Shown here in pieces: positions 17,496-26,304 of a stretch of DNA of 64,000 nt (position 1 is the first letter of the stretch; every line of letters starts with the position of its first letter). A program made the position numbers and the translations under genes. The notes under the pieces were generated by a model. The model was not told the origin of the DNA. It worked only from the letters and a program-made list of their open reading frames with translations, and ran no database searches. The DNA comes from Sphingobacteriales bacterium 44-61 (GTDB taxonomy: Bacteria > Bacteroidota > Bacteroidia > Chitinophagales > Chitinophagaceae): the NCBI GenBank assembly GCA_001898405.1, contig MKTW01000007.1, forward strand, positions 18,971 through 82,970, given 5' to 3'.

Positions 17496-18707
17496 ATGGA
17501 AAGGAAAAAATTTTTGAAAGTTGCGGCCTTGACAGTGCTGACGCCCAGTCTGATACTGGCGGCGTGTAAAGAAACGAAGAAACAGTCCGCTGAAGCAAAA
17601 AAGACCTATACCTGTCCCATGCATCCACAGATCATACAGGAAAGCCCTGGCACCTGTCCTATTTGCGGAATGGACCTGGTTCCCTTCGATAAAAACAATA
17701 CGGATGCCAGCTTATTATTAAACGAAAGCCAGGTGGCGCTTGCGAATATTACAACTGTAATAATTGGCAATGGCTCATTAAACAATAATACTGTATTGAA
17801 TGGACGCTTAACAGTGAATCCGGAACAAACAGCTTTTATTTCCAGCCGTGTTGCCGGCCGTATAGAAGTTTTGTTTGTGAAGGAAACCGGTGTGAAAGTA
17901 AATAAGGGACAACCTCTTTATAAGATTTACTCTGAGCAACTGGCCTCGCTTCAACAGGAATACCTGTTGGCCATTGCACAGGCGAAGCAATTTCCCAATG
18001 ATGAACGGTTTCAACAAATAGAAAAATCAGCCCGGCAGAAATTGTTATTGTATGATCAAACAGAAGCACAGTTGCAGCAGCTCATTCAATTGCAGAAAAC
18101 AGATCCTTATGTTACCTATCCGGCACCTGCAAGCGGTATTGTAGCTGAATTGCAGGTGACCGAAGGGCAGTATATAAGTGAAGGTGGCACACTTATGCGT
18201 ATTGAAGGGTATAACAGTTTGTGGGTAGAAGCAGATGTTTATCCTAATGAAACAGCTAACATAAGAAAAGGACAGGTTGTAAAAGTGATCGTCCCGGGTT
18301 GGGACGATCAGCCGCAGGATATGACCATTCAATTTATTAATCCGTCATTGCAAAGCGGCAGCCAGTTAATGCAGGTAAGGGGTACCATTCCTAACCCGGA
18401 TAACCAATGGCAGCCAGGCCTTCAGGCAAATATCCTGGTGCCGGTCAAAAGTGCCGGCAGTGCGCTTACCATACCGGCCGGGGCAGTGATAAGAGATGGA
18501 AAAGGGATGCATGTGTGGGTAGAAAAGGGCAGAGGGAAATTTATTCCCCGTCCGGTGAAAACAGGTCTTGAAAATGCAGACGTTGTGGAAATAACAGAAG
18601 GATTAAAAGAAGGCGAGAAAGTTGTTGTTACAGGAGCGTATTTATTATACAGCGAGTATATACTGAAGAAAGGCGCCGATCCCATAGCCGGTCATACACA
18701 TGGGTAA
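17496..18707 (+). CDS. cusB: RND periplasmic adaptor (CusB-like) with heavy-metal-binding domain, second of two
   Basis: A 403-residue lipoprotein adaptor (signal ending LILAAC). A short heavy-metal-binding domain follows at residues about 33-65: YTCPMHPQI and PGTCPICGMDLVP, a CPMHP/CPxCGM pattern typical of copper proteins. The rest is a CusB fold: SSRVAGRIEVLFVKETG, IYSEQLASLQQEYL, a beta-barrel, and a C-terminal domain with TGLENADVVEITEGL. The tandem with the previous adaptor suggests hetero-oligomeric adaptors or division of labour. ATG at 17496 is one base after the previous stop. Confidence 0.9.
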   Translation: MERKKFLKVAALTVLTPSLILAACKETKKQSAEAKKTYTCPMHPQIIQESPGTCPICGMDLVPFDKNNTDASLLLNESQVALANITTVIIGNGSLNNNTVLNGRLTVNPEQTAFISSRVAGRIEVLFVKETGVKVNKGQPLYKIYSEQLASLQQEYLLAIAQAKQFPNDERFQQIEKSARQKLLLYDQTEAQLQQLIQLQKTDPYVTYPAPASGIVAELQVTEGQYISEGGTLMRIEGYNSLWVEADVYPNETANIRKGQVVKVIVPGWDDQPQDMTIQFINPSLQSGSQLMQVRGTIPNPDNQWQPGLQANILVPVKSAGSALTIPAGAVIRDGKGMHVWVEKGRGKFIPRPVKTGLENADVVEITEGLKEGEKVVVTGAYLLYSEYILKKGADPIAGHTHG

Positions 18708-18724
18708 TTCTTAAAAATAAACAC

Positions 18725-20755
18725 ATGGAACATCATCACCAACATCAGCAAACAAAACACCAGCATGATGGGGAAAATCCGCCAATGGGCCATGAGGGGC
18801 ATGATCATCATGCAATGATGATCAGTGATTTCAGGAAGCGGTTTTATGTTGTGTTGATACTGACAATTCCTATCATGCTGCTCTCGGAAATGATACAGCA
18901 CTGGTTGAATATCCGGATCAGTTTTACAGGATCGGAATATGTGCTGCTGATCCTTTCATCCATTGTATTTTTTTACGGCGGCTGGCCTTTCCTAAAGGGT
19001 TGGTTCAGCGAAATGAAGACCTGGAAGCCTGGTATGATGACGCTGATAGGTTTTGCTATCACGGTTGCATATGTGTATAGCGTAGCAACAGTTCTTGGTT
19101 TAAAAGGGATGGATTTTTTCTGGGAACTGGCAACCCTGATCCTGATCATGCTGCTGGGGCATTGGATTGAAATGAAGTCTGTAGCTGGTGCGTCCAAAGA
19201 GCTGGAGCTATTGGTGCAATTAATGCCTTCAGACGCACATTTGGTACATGGCGATCACCTGATGGATGTTAAGACCGATTCATTGAAAGAAAATGATGTG
19301 ATCCTTATTAAACCTGGCGAGAAAGTAGCGGCTGATGGAGCGATCATTGAGGGGGAAAGCTACCTGAACGAAAGTATGCTGACAGGAGAATCAAAGCCTG
19401 TGCGAAAGATCAAAGGAGACAAAGTGATCGCAGGTGCATTGAATGGCAATGGCTCTTTAAAGATCAAGGTATCGCATGGAGCCAGGGATTCTTACCTGTC
19501 GCAGGTGATCAAGCTGGTGCAGGATGCTCAGCGATCAAAATCAAAAACACAATTACTGGCTGATAAGGCTGCGCAATGGCTTACGCTGGTCGCAATTGTA
19601 GCCGGTATCGTTACTTTCTTGTATTGGTATTTCAATGGAAAAGAATTAGCATTTGCAATTGAGCGCATGGTTACGGTAATTGTTATCTGCTGCCCGCATG
19701 CACTGGGTCTGGCTGTTCCATTGGTTGTAGCCAAGTCAACGGCATTGTCTGCGAAGAACGGATTACTGATCAAAAACAGAACAGATTTTGAAAACTCCCG
19801 GAAAGTGACCACACTTGTTTTTGATAAAACGGGTACGCTGACTGTCGGAAAATTTGAAGTATCCAAGGTTGTTGTTATAACAAAAGAGCTGGATGAGAAA
19901 GAACTCGTCCGCCTGGCTGCTGCTTTGGAACAAAATTCAGAACATCCGATTGCCACAGGCATTATACAGAAAGCAAAAGACCTATCAGTTTCTATTCCTT
20001 CACCACAAAATTTCAATGCTATCACAGGCAAAGGTGTTGAAGCAACAGTGGAAGGCAAACAGGTCAAAGTGGTGAGCCCTGGCTATCTGAAGGAAAAAAA
20101 CATTGCCCTGCCTGCGGATTTTAAAGCCGAAGGTGATGAAACAGTTGTATTTGTTTTGTTAAATGATGCACTGGCCGGCTATATCGCTTTATCGGATGAG
20201 ATCAGATCTGAATCAATAGCTGCGATCAGGACGCTGCACGACAATAATATAAAATCTGTTCTTCTCACCGGCGACAATTCCAAAGTAGCAGAAAGCGTAA
20301 GCAGGAAACTGGGAATTGATACTTACTATGCAGAAGTGTTGCCTCATCAGAAGCTGGAAAAGATCAAAGAACTGCAGGAAAAAGGCGAGTTTGTAGCAAT
20401 GACTGGTGATGGAGTTAATGATGCACCGGCACTTGCCCAGGCAGATGTTGGGATTGCAGTGGGAAGTGGTAGCGATATTGCAGCAGAAACAGCAGGAATT
20501 GTGTTGGTAAACAGTAATCCAAAGGATATCGTGAACCTTGTCTTATTCGGAAAAGCGACCTACCGGAAAATGATCCAGAATCTTGCCTGGGCAACCGGTT
20601 ATAATGTGGTAGCACTTCCCCTGGCTGCAGGTGTTTTGTATAAGGCAGGCATATTGCTTAGCCCTGCCGCTGGAGCAGTGTTGATGAGTGCAAGCACTGT
20701 GATAGTTGCCATCAATGCCGGAATGCTGAAAGTAAAAAATAAATCGACGGCTTAG
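18725..20755 (+). CDS. copB: CopB-type copper-exporting P1B ATPase
   Basis: A 676-residue heavy-metal P-type ATPase. The N-terminus is a His/Met-rich tail (MEHHHQHQQTKHQHDG, GHEGHDHHAMM) in place of a CxxC ferredoxin-like domain. The membrane metal motif is CPH (ICCPHALGLAVP, about residue 322), which marks the CopB subgroup. The phosphorylation site is DKTGTLT near residue 365, with TGES, HP (SEHPIA) and GDGVNDAPALAQADVG all intact. It pumps copper or silver from cytoplasm to periplasm, where the Cus system can take it across the outer membrane. It is the last gene of the cluster and converges on the LytTR gene with a 12-base gap. Confidence 0.93.
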   Translation: MEHHHQHQQTKHQHDGENPPMGHEGHDHHAMMISDFRKRFYVVLILTIPIMLLSEMIQHWLNIRISFTGSEYVLLILSSIVFFYGGWPFLKGWFSEMKTWKPGMMTLIGFAITVAYVYSVATVLGLKGMDFFWELATLILIMLLGHWIEMKSVAGASKELELLVQLMPSDAHLVHGDHLMDVKTDSLKENDVILIKPGEKVAADGAIIEGESYLNESMLTGESKPVRKIKGDKVIAGALNGNGSLKIKVSHGARDSYLSQVIKLVQDAQRSKSKTQLLADKAAQWLTLVAIVAGIVTFLYWYFNGKELAFAIERMVTVIVICCPHALGLAVPLVVAKSTALSAKNGLLIKNRTDFENSRKVTTLVFDKTGTLTVGKFEVSKVVVITKELDEKELVRLAAALEQNSEHPIATGIIQKAKDLSVSIPSPQNFNAITGKGVEATVEGKQVKVVSPGYLKEKNIALPADFKAEGDETVVFVLLNDALAGYIALSDEIRSESIAAIRTLHDNNIKSVLLTGDNSKVAESVSRKLGIDTYYAEVLPHQKLEKIKELQEKGEFVAMTGDGVNDAPALAQADVGIAVGSGSDIAAETAGIVLVNSNPKDIVNLVLFGKATYRKMIQNLAWATGYNVVALPLAAGVLYKAGILLSPAAGAVLMSASTVIVAINAGMLKVKNKSTA

Positions 20756-20767
20756 GAGAGGGGTTAA

Positions 20768-21490
20768 TCACAAATCCAGCCCGATCTCTTTCAGGAATTC
20801 CTCTTTATAATTATTCCCGATAGGTATTTCTTTTTGCCCGATAAAAACCCTGTTCCCCTCTATATGACTGATCTTGGATTTATTGATGATAAATGACCGG
20901 TGCACCCGCAAAAAAACCGGCCTGGGTAGTAACTCTTCTGCACTGGTAAAGGTCATTCCGGGCGAAAAGGTTTGCGTGGTGGTGACGATCCTGGTGAAGT
21001 TGCCATTGGCTTCTGCATAAAGCAGCTCATCATATTTTATTTTGAAGATCTTCCTGTCTGTTTTAATGAAAATAAAGTCTTCAGAGGGTTTTTCTTCTAC
21101 TGTTCTGACTGTTGGTGTGATATTGGTCGCGGCTTGCAACCGCTCTACCGCTTTATCTACCGCCATCATAAAACGATCTAGGGAGAATGGCTTAAGCAGG
21201 TAATCAACTGCTGATAGTTCAAATGCATCCACCGCATACTCTTTATAGGCTGTGGTGAAAATAACCTGGGGCTGGGTTTTCAGGCTTTTCAGGAAGGAGA
21301 CGCCGTCCATCACCGGCATATTGATATCGAGGAAAAGAATGTCTACATTCTGCTGTTGCAGCACCATCTTGGCTTCAAGTGCATTGCCACAGGAAGCCAC
21401 TACTTCAAGATATGGAAGATGGCTGCAATAGGTTTGAATGATCTCACGTGCGATAGGCTCATCTTCAGCAATTACACATTTATAGGTCAT
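20768..21490 (-). CDS. LytTR-type response regulator
   Basis: A 240-residue two-component regulator. The receiver domain has the acidic pair ED near residues 9-11, the phosphoacceptor Asp55 in ILFLDINMPVMDG, and Lys in LLKPFSLD near residue 105. A LytTR DNA-binding domain follows from about residue 135 to 240 (FIFIKTDRKIFKI, FLRVHRSFIINKSKI, IPIGNNYKEEF). It is translated with the kinase gene (4-base overlap). Targets are unknown; the TonB-plug barrel gene divergent from the kinase and the copper cluster convergent with it are candidates. Confidence 0.92.
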   Translation of the reverse strand: MTYKCVIAEDEPIAREIIQTYCSHLPYLEVVASCGNALEAKMVLQQQNVDILFLDINMPVMDGVSFLKSLKTQPQVIFTTAYKEYAVDAFELSAVDYLLKPFSLDRFMMAVDKAVERLQAATNITPTVRTVEEKPSEDFIFIKTDRKIFKIKYDELLYAEANGNFTRIVTTTQTFSPGMTFTSAEELLPRPVFLRVHRSFIINKSKISHIEGNRVFIGQKEIPIGNNYKEEFLKEIGLDL

Positions 21491-22521
21491 TTCCTGGATT
21501 TTAATTGAAGGGTGATCGTGTATTTTTCTTCCTCTTCCTGTATTTCCAATATGTGCTCAGCAGGATATAATAATTCCAGCCGCTTATATACATTGGTAAG
21601 CCCCATGCCGCTGTTTTTCCCCGGCAGTTTGCGTCCTGCTTTCTCCTTGCTGTAAGAATTACTGACCCTGAAAATAATCAGATTGCTTTCAGTTGCCAGC
21701 TTTATATCAATAAATGACTGTTTTGCAGCAGTGTTCCCGGCATATTTGAATGCATTTTCAACAAATACGATCAGCAGCATTGGTGCGATCTTTATATCAT
21801 TTGTTGAGGGTACCTGTATTTCTGTCGTCAACATCAGCCGGCTGCCCATCCTTATTTTTTCAAACTCGATATAATTATTGATATAATCCAGCTCCATTTT
21901 CAGGGGCACATAAGTTTCACCTGCTTCATATACGGAATAACGCAGCAAATCGGACAGGCGAAGCAACAGGGGTGGTATCTTTTCATGTTGTGTGATAGAC
22001 AAACCATAAAGATTGTTCAATGTATTGAACAGGAAATGCGGGCTTAGCTGCGATTGGAGCAATTGAAGTTCGCCTTTACTTTGGGCTGCGGCTGTTCTGG
22101 CTTCCATCAATTGTTTCTGGGTAATGGAACGGATCAGCTTTATGGTCATGCCGGTGGCCAGGCTAATGATAATAAATGGCAGTGCGTATAAAAATAGGTT
22201 GGCTGCGTCCTGGTCTCTCCGGGGAGAACGTACATGAAAGATCATCCAGGAAATGCAGGCTACTATTAATAAAGACAGGCCAATGATCAAATTCCGGGGT
22301 GATCTGTTAAAATGGGTAACCCAGGCATGGGCAAGATACCGGCCTGCAAATACACCAATGAAAAAGCATATGGTTAACCCGGTGGCTACAGTCTCCGATT
22401 CAGATACATCCAGTGAGTTTACATAAGTGAGGTTGGCAATCCAGACGGGGATGCCCAGTACAAAAGAAAACAGGAAATAATACCTGTTGCCAAAAAAGTC
22501 TTTAAAGTTGCTTGCACTCAT
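21487..22521 (-). CDS. Sensor histidine kinase, YehU/LytS (His_kinase) family
   Basis: A 344-residue membrane kinase with about four hydrophobic helices in residues 1-140 (for example YYFLFSFVLGIPVWIANL and NLFLYALPFIIISLATG). The phosphoacceptor His is in LSPHFLFNTLNNLYGLS near residue 160. ATP-binding elements are PMLLIVFVENAFKYA (N box) and GKNSGMGLTNVYKRL (G box). It has no separate periplasmic sensor domain, so the signal probably acts through the membrane region. It is the upstream gene of the two-gene operon with the LytTR regulator. Confidence 0.92.
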   Translation of the reverse strand: MSASNFKDFFGNRYYFLFSFVLGIPVWIANLTYVNSLDVSESETVATGLTICFFIGVFAGRYLAHAWVTHFNRSPRNLIIGLSLLIVACISWMIFHVRSPRRDQDAANLFLYALPFIIISLATGMTIKLIRSITQKQLMEARTAAAQSKGELQLLQSQLSPHFLFNTLNNLYGLSITQHEKIPPLLLRLSDLLRYSVYEAGETYVPLKMELDYINNYIEFEKIRMGSRLMLTTEIQVPSTNDIKIAPMLLIVFVENAFKYAGNTAAKQSFIDIKLATESNLIIFRVSNSYSKEKAGRKLPGKNSGMGLTNVYKRLELLYPAEHILEIQEEEEKYTITLQLKSRK

Positions 22522-22738
22522 GGATAATCTTTTGCTTACCGGTAAATATCTGTTGTATCTGTATCCCTGGTAAGTTTTGCTGATGGAAATGCTACTTTGC
22601 CTGTCAGAAAAGCTTTATGACATGACCAATTTGTTCGTCCTGCTTTTAATGGTTTCCGTCAGCTGAAAGGAAAGGTACGACACTATTATTTCCAGAGCGG
22701 ATGAGCCCTGGCAATATTTGCGGAACAAACCGTTAATC

Positions 22739-25144
22739 ATGAAAAGTTTTGTCCTTTGTTTCGCAGTTTTACTGATCCATGCCCTTTCTTTTTCCCAGGC
22801 TATTACCGGCAAGGTGAAAGACGGCAACCTGCAACCCATAGCCGGCGCTACCATCCGCTTATTGAATCAATCAGATTCACTGCCGGTGCAAACAACCAGC
22901 AGCGAAGCGAATGGCAGTTTTAGCTTCCGGCAACTTCATTCCGGCAGGTTCATTCTTTCTATTGACGTGATCGGGCTGCAACCTTATCAAAGACCGGTCA
23001 GCATAGACAGCATGCAAAACGATTTGCAATTGCCGGAAATAATCCTGCAACCCGGAGATGCAAAGGAATTGACGGCAGTGGTAGTGAAATCAAAAAAACC
23101 TTTGCTTGAGCATTCTCTTGATAAGACAGTCGTGAATGCAGATGCGATGATCGGCACTGCAGCCAGTAATGTGCTGGAAGTGTTGGCGCGTACACCGGGT
23201 GTAAGCGTAGATAACCAGGGAAATATCAGCCTGAAGGGTAGAACCGGGATCCTGGTGCTGATCAATGGCAGGCAAACTTATATGTCTGCGCAAGACCTGG
23301 CTGCTTATCTCAAATCTTTACCCGGAGCTATACTGGATAAGATTGAACTGATCGATAACCCTTCTGCGCGCTATGATGCGGCCGGGAATGCCATCATCAA
23401 CCTGCAATTAAAAAAGAACAGGGTGGGAGGATTAACGGGCAATGTGGCTGCGGGATATGCGCAGGGAAAATATGGCCGGCAGAACTATTCAATGAACCTG
23501 AATTATAATTATAAAAAGATCAACCTGTTTACCAATGTAGGCTACAATGTTGACAAGAATTATACAACAGATTTATATACCCGCCGGTATTATCATGAAG
23601 ACGGAAGTCTTTCTTCTTCTGTATTACTGGACAATAATCAGGTGGGAACCGGTAAGGCGCTCAATTTTATGGGTGGGCTGGATTATGAAGTGACCGCCAA
23701 AACAAGTTTTGGGTTTGTAGCTAATATCAACCGCGGCAACAGGAACGGCCGTTTCGATTATTACAGCGAAACATTCGATTCACTTCAACAATTAACAGGA
23801 AAAGGATATGGCAATACTGTCAGTGAGGATAAAAGAAATAATTACGGGCTTAATCTTAATCTGTTGCATAAATTCTCTCGCGAAGGTCAGGAGCTAAGTG
23901 CTGATGTCAATTACCTGCGATACCGCTTCAATGGCCAGCAGGAATTGATAAACTTCCTGGATGAACAGCCAGTATCCCGTTTTTCTTATCAATTGCCTTC
24001 TTCTATCCGCATTTATACGGCCAAGACAGATTATGTGCAGCCATTGAATAACGGCGGGAAACTGGAAACCGGTATCAAATCCAGTTTTGTGAAGAATGAC
24101 AATACAACGGATTATTATGATAAGGATGGAATAGCTCCTGTGTATGATCCAGCTTTGTCAAACAGGTTTATCTATAAAGAGAATATCAATGCAGCGTATA
24201 TTAATGGCCGGCAAGACTGGGGCCGCTTTTCTGCACAGGCCGGTTTGCGTATGGAGCATACCTATATTAGTGGAAAGCAACCTGCCAATGCAGTATCAAA
24301 AGATACAGGTTTTAGCAGGAATTACGTGAACTGGTTTCCTTCTGTTGCAGTAAGCTATAAACTTGATAGTACAGGTAAAAATATTCTTGGTTTGATGGTA
24401 AGCCGCAGGGTGAACCGCCCCAATTATCAATTGCTGAACCCTTTTCTTTTTTACAAAGACAATTATTCTTACAGTGGAGGCAATCCCCTGCTGAGTCCCC
24501 AGTTCATGAGCCGTTATGAACTGAAGTACCGGCATGGTCAATTTTTATGGGCGGAATTAAGCTATAACGATTTCCGCAAGGTTATTTTGCAAACGACCAG
24601 GGCAGAAGACAGTCTTTTTATTACCCGCCCGGATAATTATGCAAAAGGGATCATGTTCTTATTGAGTGTTGGAGTAAATGTATCTCCAACAAAATGGTGG
24701 TCGATAAATTCAACGGTAAGACTATCCCGTATTGGTTTAAGGGGGACGATCTACACAGAACAGCTGAGTCCGAATACAAATGTGCTGAGATGGGAACTGA
24801 ATAACTATTTCACTATCAATCCCCGTCTTAGTGCAGAACTCAGCAGTTATTATGCGAGTGCGGATATGAATGGCCAAACTTCAACCAGTGGCATGTACAG
24901 GTTGAATGCGGCTATTCAGCAGAAGATCGGCGAAAAAGGCAGCATCCGGTTGGTGATGGATGATATTTTTCATACCTGGATTTATCATAACCGGTCTATG
25001 GGGTTGAAGCAGGCGGATTTTATACAGACGAGTGAATCAGGGACGCAGCGTTTTGGATTGGCGTTTACGTACCAGTTTGGGAAGAAATCGGTGAAGGGAA
25101 GAAAGAGTGATGCGGTGGAGGAAGAGAGGGGGAGGGTTGAGTAG
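22739..25144 (+). CDS. Outer-membrane beta-barrel protein with CarboxypepD_reg-like and TonB-plug domains
   Basis: An 801-residue outer-membrane receptor. After the signal peptide (SFVLCFAVLLIHALSFSQA) comes a carboxypeptidase-regulatory-like domain (GKVKDGNLQPIAGATIRL), then a plug (VLEVLARTPGVSVDNQGN, DKIELIDNPSARYDAAGNA), then a long barrel ending GLAFTYQFGKKS. This is the OMP_b-brl_3 family common in Bacteroidota. No SusD partner is next to it, so it is not a standard polysaccharide locus; the substrate is unknown. The ATG at 22739 starts the signal. It is divergent from the kinase gene with a 217-base gap that shows no perfect promoter. The extreme C-terminus is charged (RKSDAVEEERGR), unusual for a barrel. 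Confidence 0.88.
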   Translation: MKSFVLCFAVLLIHALSFSQAITGKVKDGNLQPIAGATIRLLNQSDSLPVQTTSSEANGSFSFRQLHSGRFILSIDVIGLQPYQRPVSIDSMQNDLQLPEIILQPGDAKELTAVVVKSKKPLLEHSLDKTVVNADAMIGTAASNVLEVLARTPGVSVDNQGNISLKGRTGILVLINGRQTYMSAQDLAAYLKSLPGAILDKIELIDNPSARYDAAGNAIINLQLKKNRVGGLTGNVAAGYAQGKYGRQNYSMNLNYNYKKINLFTNVGYNVDKNYTTDLYTRRYYHEDGSLSSSVLLDNNQVGTGKALNFMGGLDYEVTAKTSFGFVANINRGNRNGRFDYYSETFDSLQQLTGKGYGNTVSEDKRNNYGLNLNLLHKFSREGQELSADVNYLRYRFNGQQELINFLDEQPVSRFSYQLPSSIRIYTAKTDYVQPLNNGGKLETGIKSSFVKNDNTTDYYDKDGIAPVYDPALSNRFIYKENINAAYINGRQDWGRFSAQAGLRMEHTYISGKQPANAVSKDTGFSRNYVNWFPSVAVSYKLDSTGKNILGLMVSRRVNRPNYQLLNPFLFYKDNYSYSGGNPLLSPQFMSRYELKYRHGQFLWAELSYNDFRKVILQTTRAEDSLFITRPDNYAKGIMFLLSVGVNVSPTKWWSINSTVRLSRIGLRGTIYTEQLSPNTNVLRWELNNYFTINPRLSAELSSYYASADMNGQTSTSGMYRLNAAIQQKIGEKGSIRLVMDDIFHTWIYHNRSMGLKQADFIQTSESGTQRFGLAFTYQFGKKSVKGRKSDAVEEERGRVE

Positions 25145-25154
25145 GGAAACGAAT

Positions 25155-25181
25155 AAAAAGTGCCAGATTTTGGCACTTTTT
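25155..25181. terminator. Strong hairpin terminator after the barrel gene
   Basis: AAAAAGTGCCA (25155-25165) and TGGCACTTTTT (25171-25181) are exact reverse complements with a 5-base loop, followed by a T tract in either direction. It can end the barrel gene (plus) and the small gene at 25199 (minus). Confidence 0.88.
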
Positions 25182-25198
25182 AAGAAGAAAGGTGAAAT

Positions 25199-25354
25199 TC
25201 AATGTTTTGAATTTTTCAATTGCTGTAGATGTCTTTTTGCATCTTCCACTTTTTCGGTAAAAAGAATTCTGTCTTTTACTTGAGCGGCGACAGCGTTTAA
25301 AACTTTTATTTCTGCGCGGGTCATCTTGCCGCGTATTTTTGTCTTAGTTTTCAT
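25199..25354 (-). CDS. 51-residue basic small protein, unknown
   Basis: The frame reads MKTKTKIRGKMTRAEIK at the start and ends RHLQQLKNSKH. It is helical in character after residue 12, with a basic N-terminal tail. No family is recognised. It starts with ATG, ends just before a strong terminator, and lies 105 bases downstream of the DUF6934 gene on the same strand, so the two may share a transcript. A small partner next to a DUF6934 gene could be a regulator or toxin/antitoxin-like component, but nothing in the sequence proves this. Confidence 0.55.
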   Translation of the reverse strand: MKTKTKIRGKMTRAEIKVLNAVAAQVKDRILFTEKVEDAKRHLQQLKNSKH

Positions 25355-25459
25355 AATATAAATTTACTTTTTCATTATAAATATTGTGACATATTCTTTA
25401 CCAGGAATATATTTCTCTTTTGAAAACTTGCCTATTGAATGCGGAAGGCATCCAAATAG

Positions 25460-25951
25460 CTAATAGTCATTATCTAAAAGACTGAAATTGGCATCAATAT
25501 AATTCCTGTAAATCCTGATTCGCTGGTTAAGTTTCCGACAATTTTCGCCGCAGCTTCTAGGGCATTTTCTATTACAATCTTCTCGAAATGTTATCCTACT
25601 GTCACTACCCTGGATCATCAGCATTTTACCTGGATGATACTTAAAGAAGGCAGGTATGGTACTTAAGACAGTATTTAAAACAACTCTTGCGTCACCATTG
25701 TTTGAAATAGTAAGGTCATTAATTGCTCCGGTTTCCATATCGTAATCCCCAAAACCTAAGTTGAAAACATCTATATTATCATCTTGACCAACATGGGTAT
25801 ACTCGACGATTTTCTTTGTAAATCTCTTTCCAAGACTAGAAAAGAATATTTTTATGACATTGGGTTTAACCCATTCTTTTGTTGAATACGTTTTAATGTG
25901 ACCAGATTTCATAGACACGGTTGAGAAGCCAAACCTATCATAATCCCTCAA
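25460..25951 (-). CDS. DUF6934 family protein with a Cys ladder
   Basis: A 163-residue protein. NIDVFNLGFGDYDMETG, LTISNNGDARVVLNTVL and FFKYHPGKMLMIQGSDSR match the conserved core of the Bacteroidota DUF6934 family as I know it (usual form: FGD, NNGD, then KGSTPARTRLY). The function of the family is unknown. The usual C-terminal PARTRLY part is replaced here by SRITFREDCNRKCPRSCGENC, giving four Cys spaced exactly every fourth residue. The start ATG overlaps the end of a degenerate frame upstream. Being in an accessory zone with an AraC gene and an IS element suggests recent gain. Confidence 0.7.
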   Translation of the reverse strand: MRDYDRFGFSTVSMKSGHIKTYSTKEWVKPNVIKIFFSSLGKRFTKKIVEYTHVGQDDNIDVFNLGFGDYDMETGAINDLTISNNGDARVVLNTVLSTIPAFFKYHPGKMLMIQGSDSRITFREDCNRKCPRSCGENCRKLNQRIRIYRNYIDANFSLLDNDY

Positions 25952-26304
25952 CTTCCGATTGGGAAAAACAACACCTCATCCCGCTTTTTTAACTTCTGTG
26001 ACCTTGTCTTTTTTTGCTTTTTATCGGCTCCCAAAATCCATTCCCACTGCAAAAACAACCATCTACTAACTAACCCTTCTTTCCTATCCAGTTTTTCTGT
26101 TCTTTTAAAAATATCATAGCCTGAAGGCAATCAATATTTAGCCGGTACAAACACCTGGCTGCTATCCAACAGGCTGGGAACGAATAAATACCACTTATAG
26201 GGTATTAATGGTATTCCCTCTAAATCATATTTTTGACCGCCGTTGTTAACCTTTGTATAATTTATATACGCATATTGCAACCAATCCTGGTCGTTGCCGC
26301 CGGC
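25948..26304 (-). pseudogene. Truncated C-terminal remnant of an unidentified gene, with one in-frame TGA
   Basis: On the minus strand one frame is open from 26304 to a stop at 25948 except for a single TGA at 26131-26133. The upstream half contains protein-like text such as DWLQYAYINYTKVNNGG and IPYKWYLFVPSLLDSS; the downstream half continues in the same frame with LPSGYDIFKRTEKLD and RWLFLQWEWILG. A TGG (Trp) to TGA change would restore one chain. There is no start codon at the upstream end, where the AraC gene begins on the other strand (52-base overlap). I read this as the 3' end of a gene cut off by rearrangement. The family is not recognised. Confidence 0.5.
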
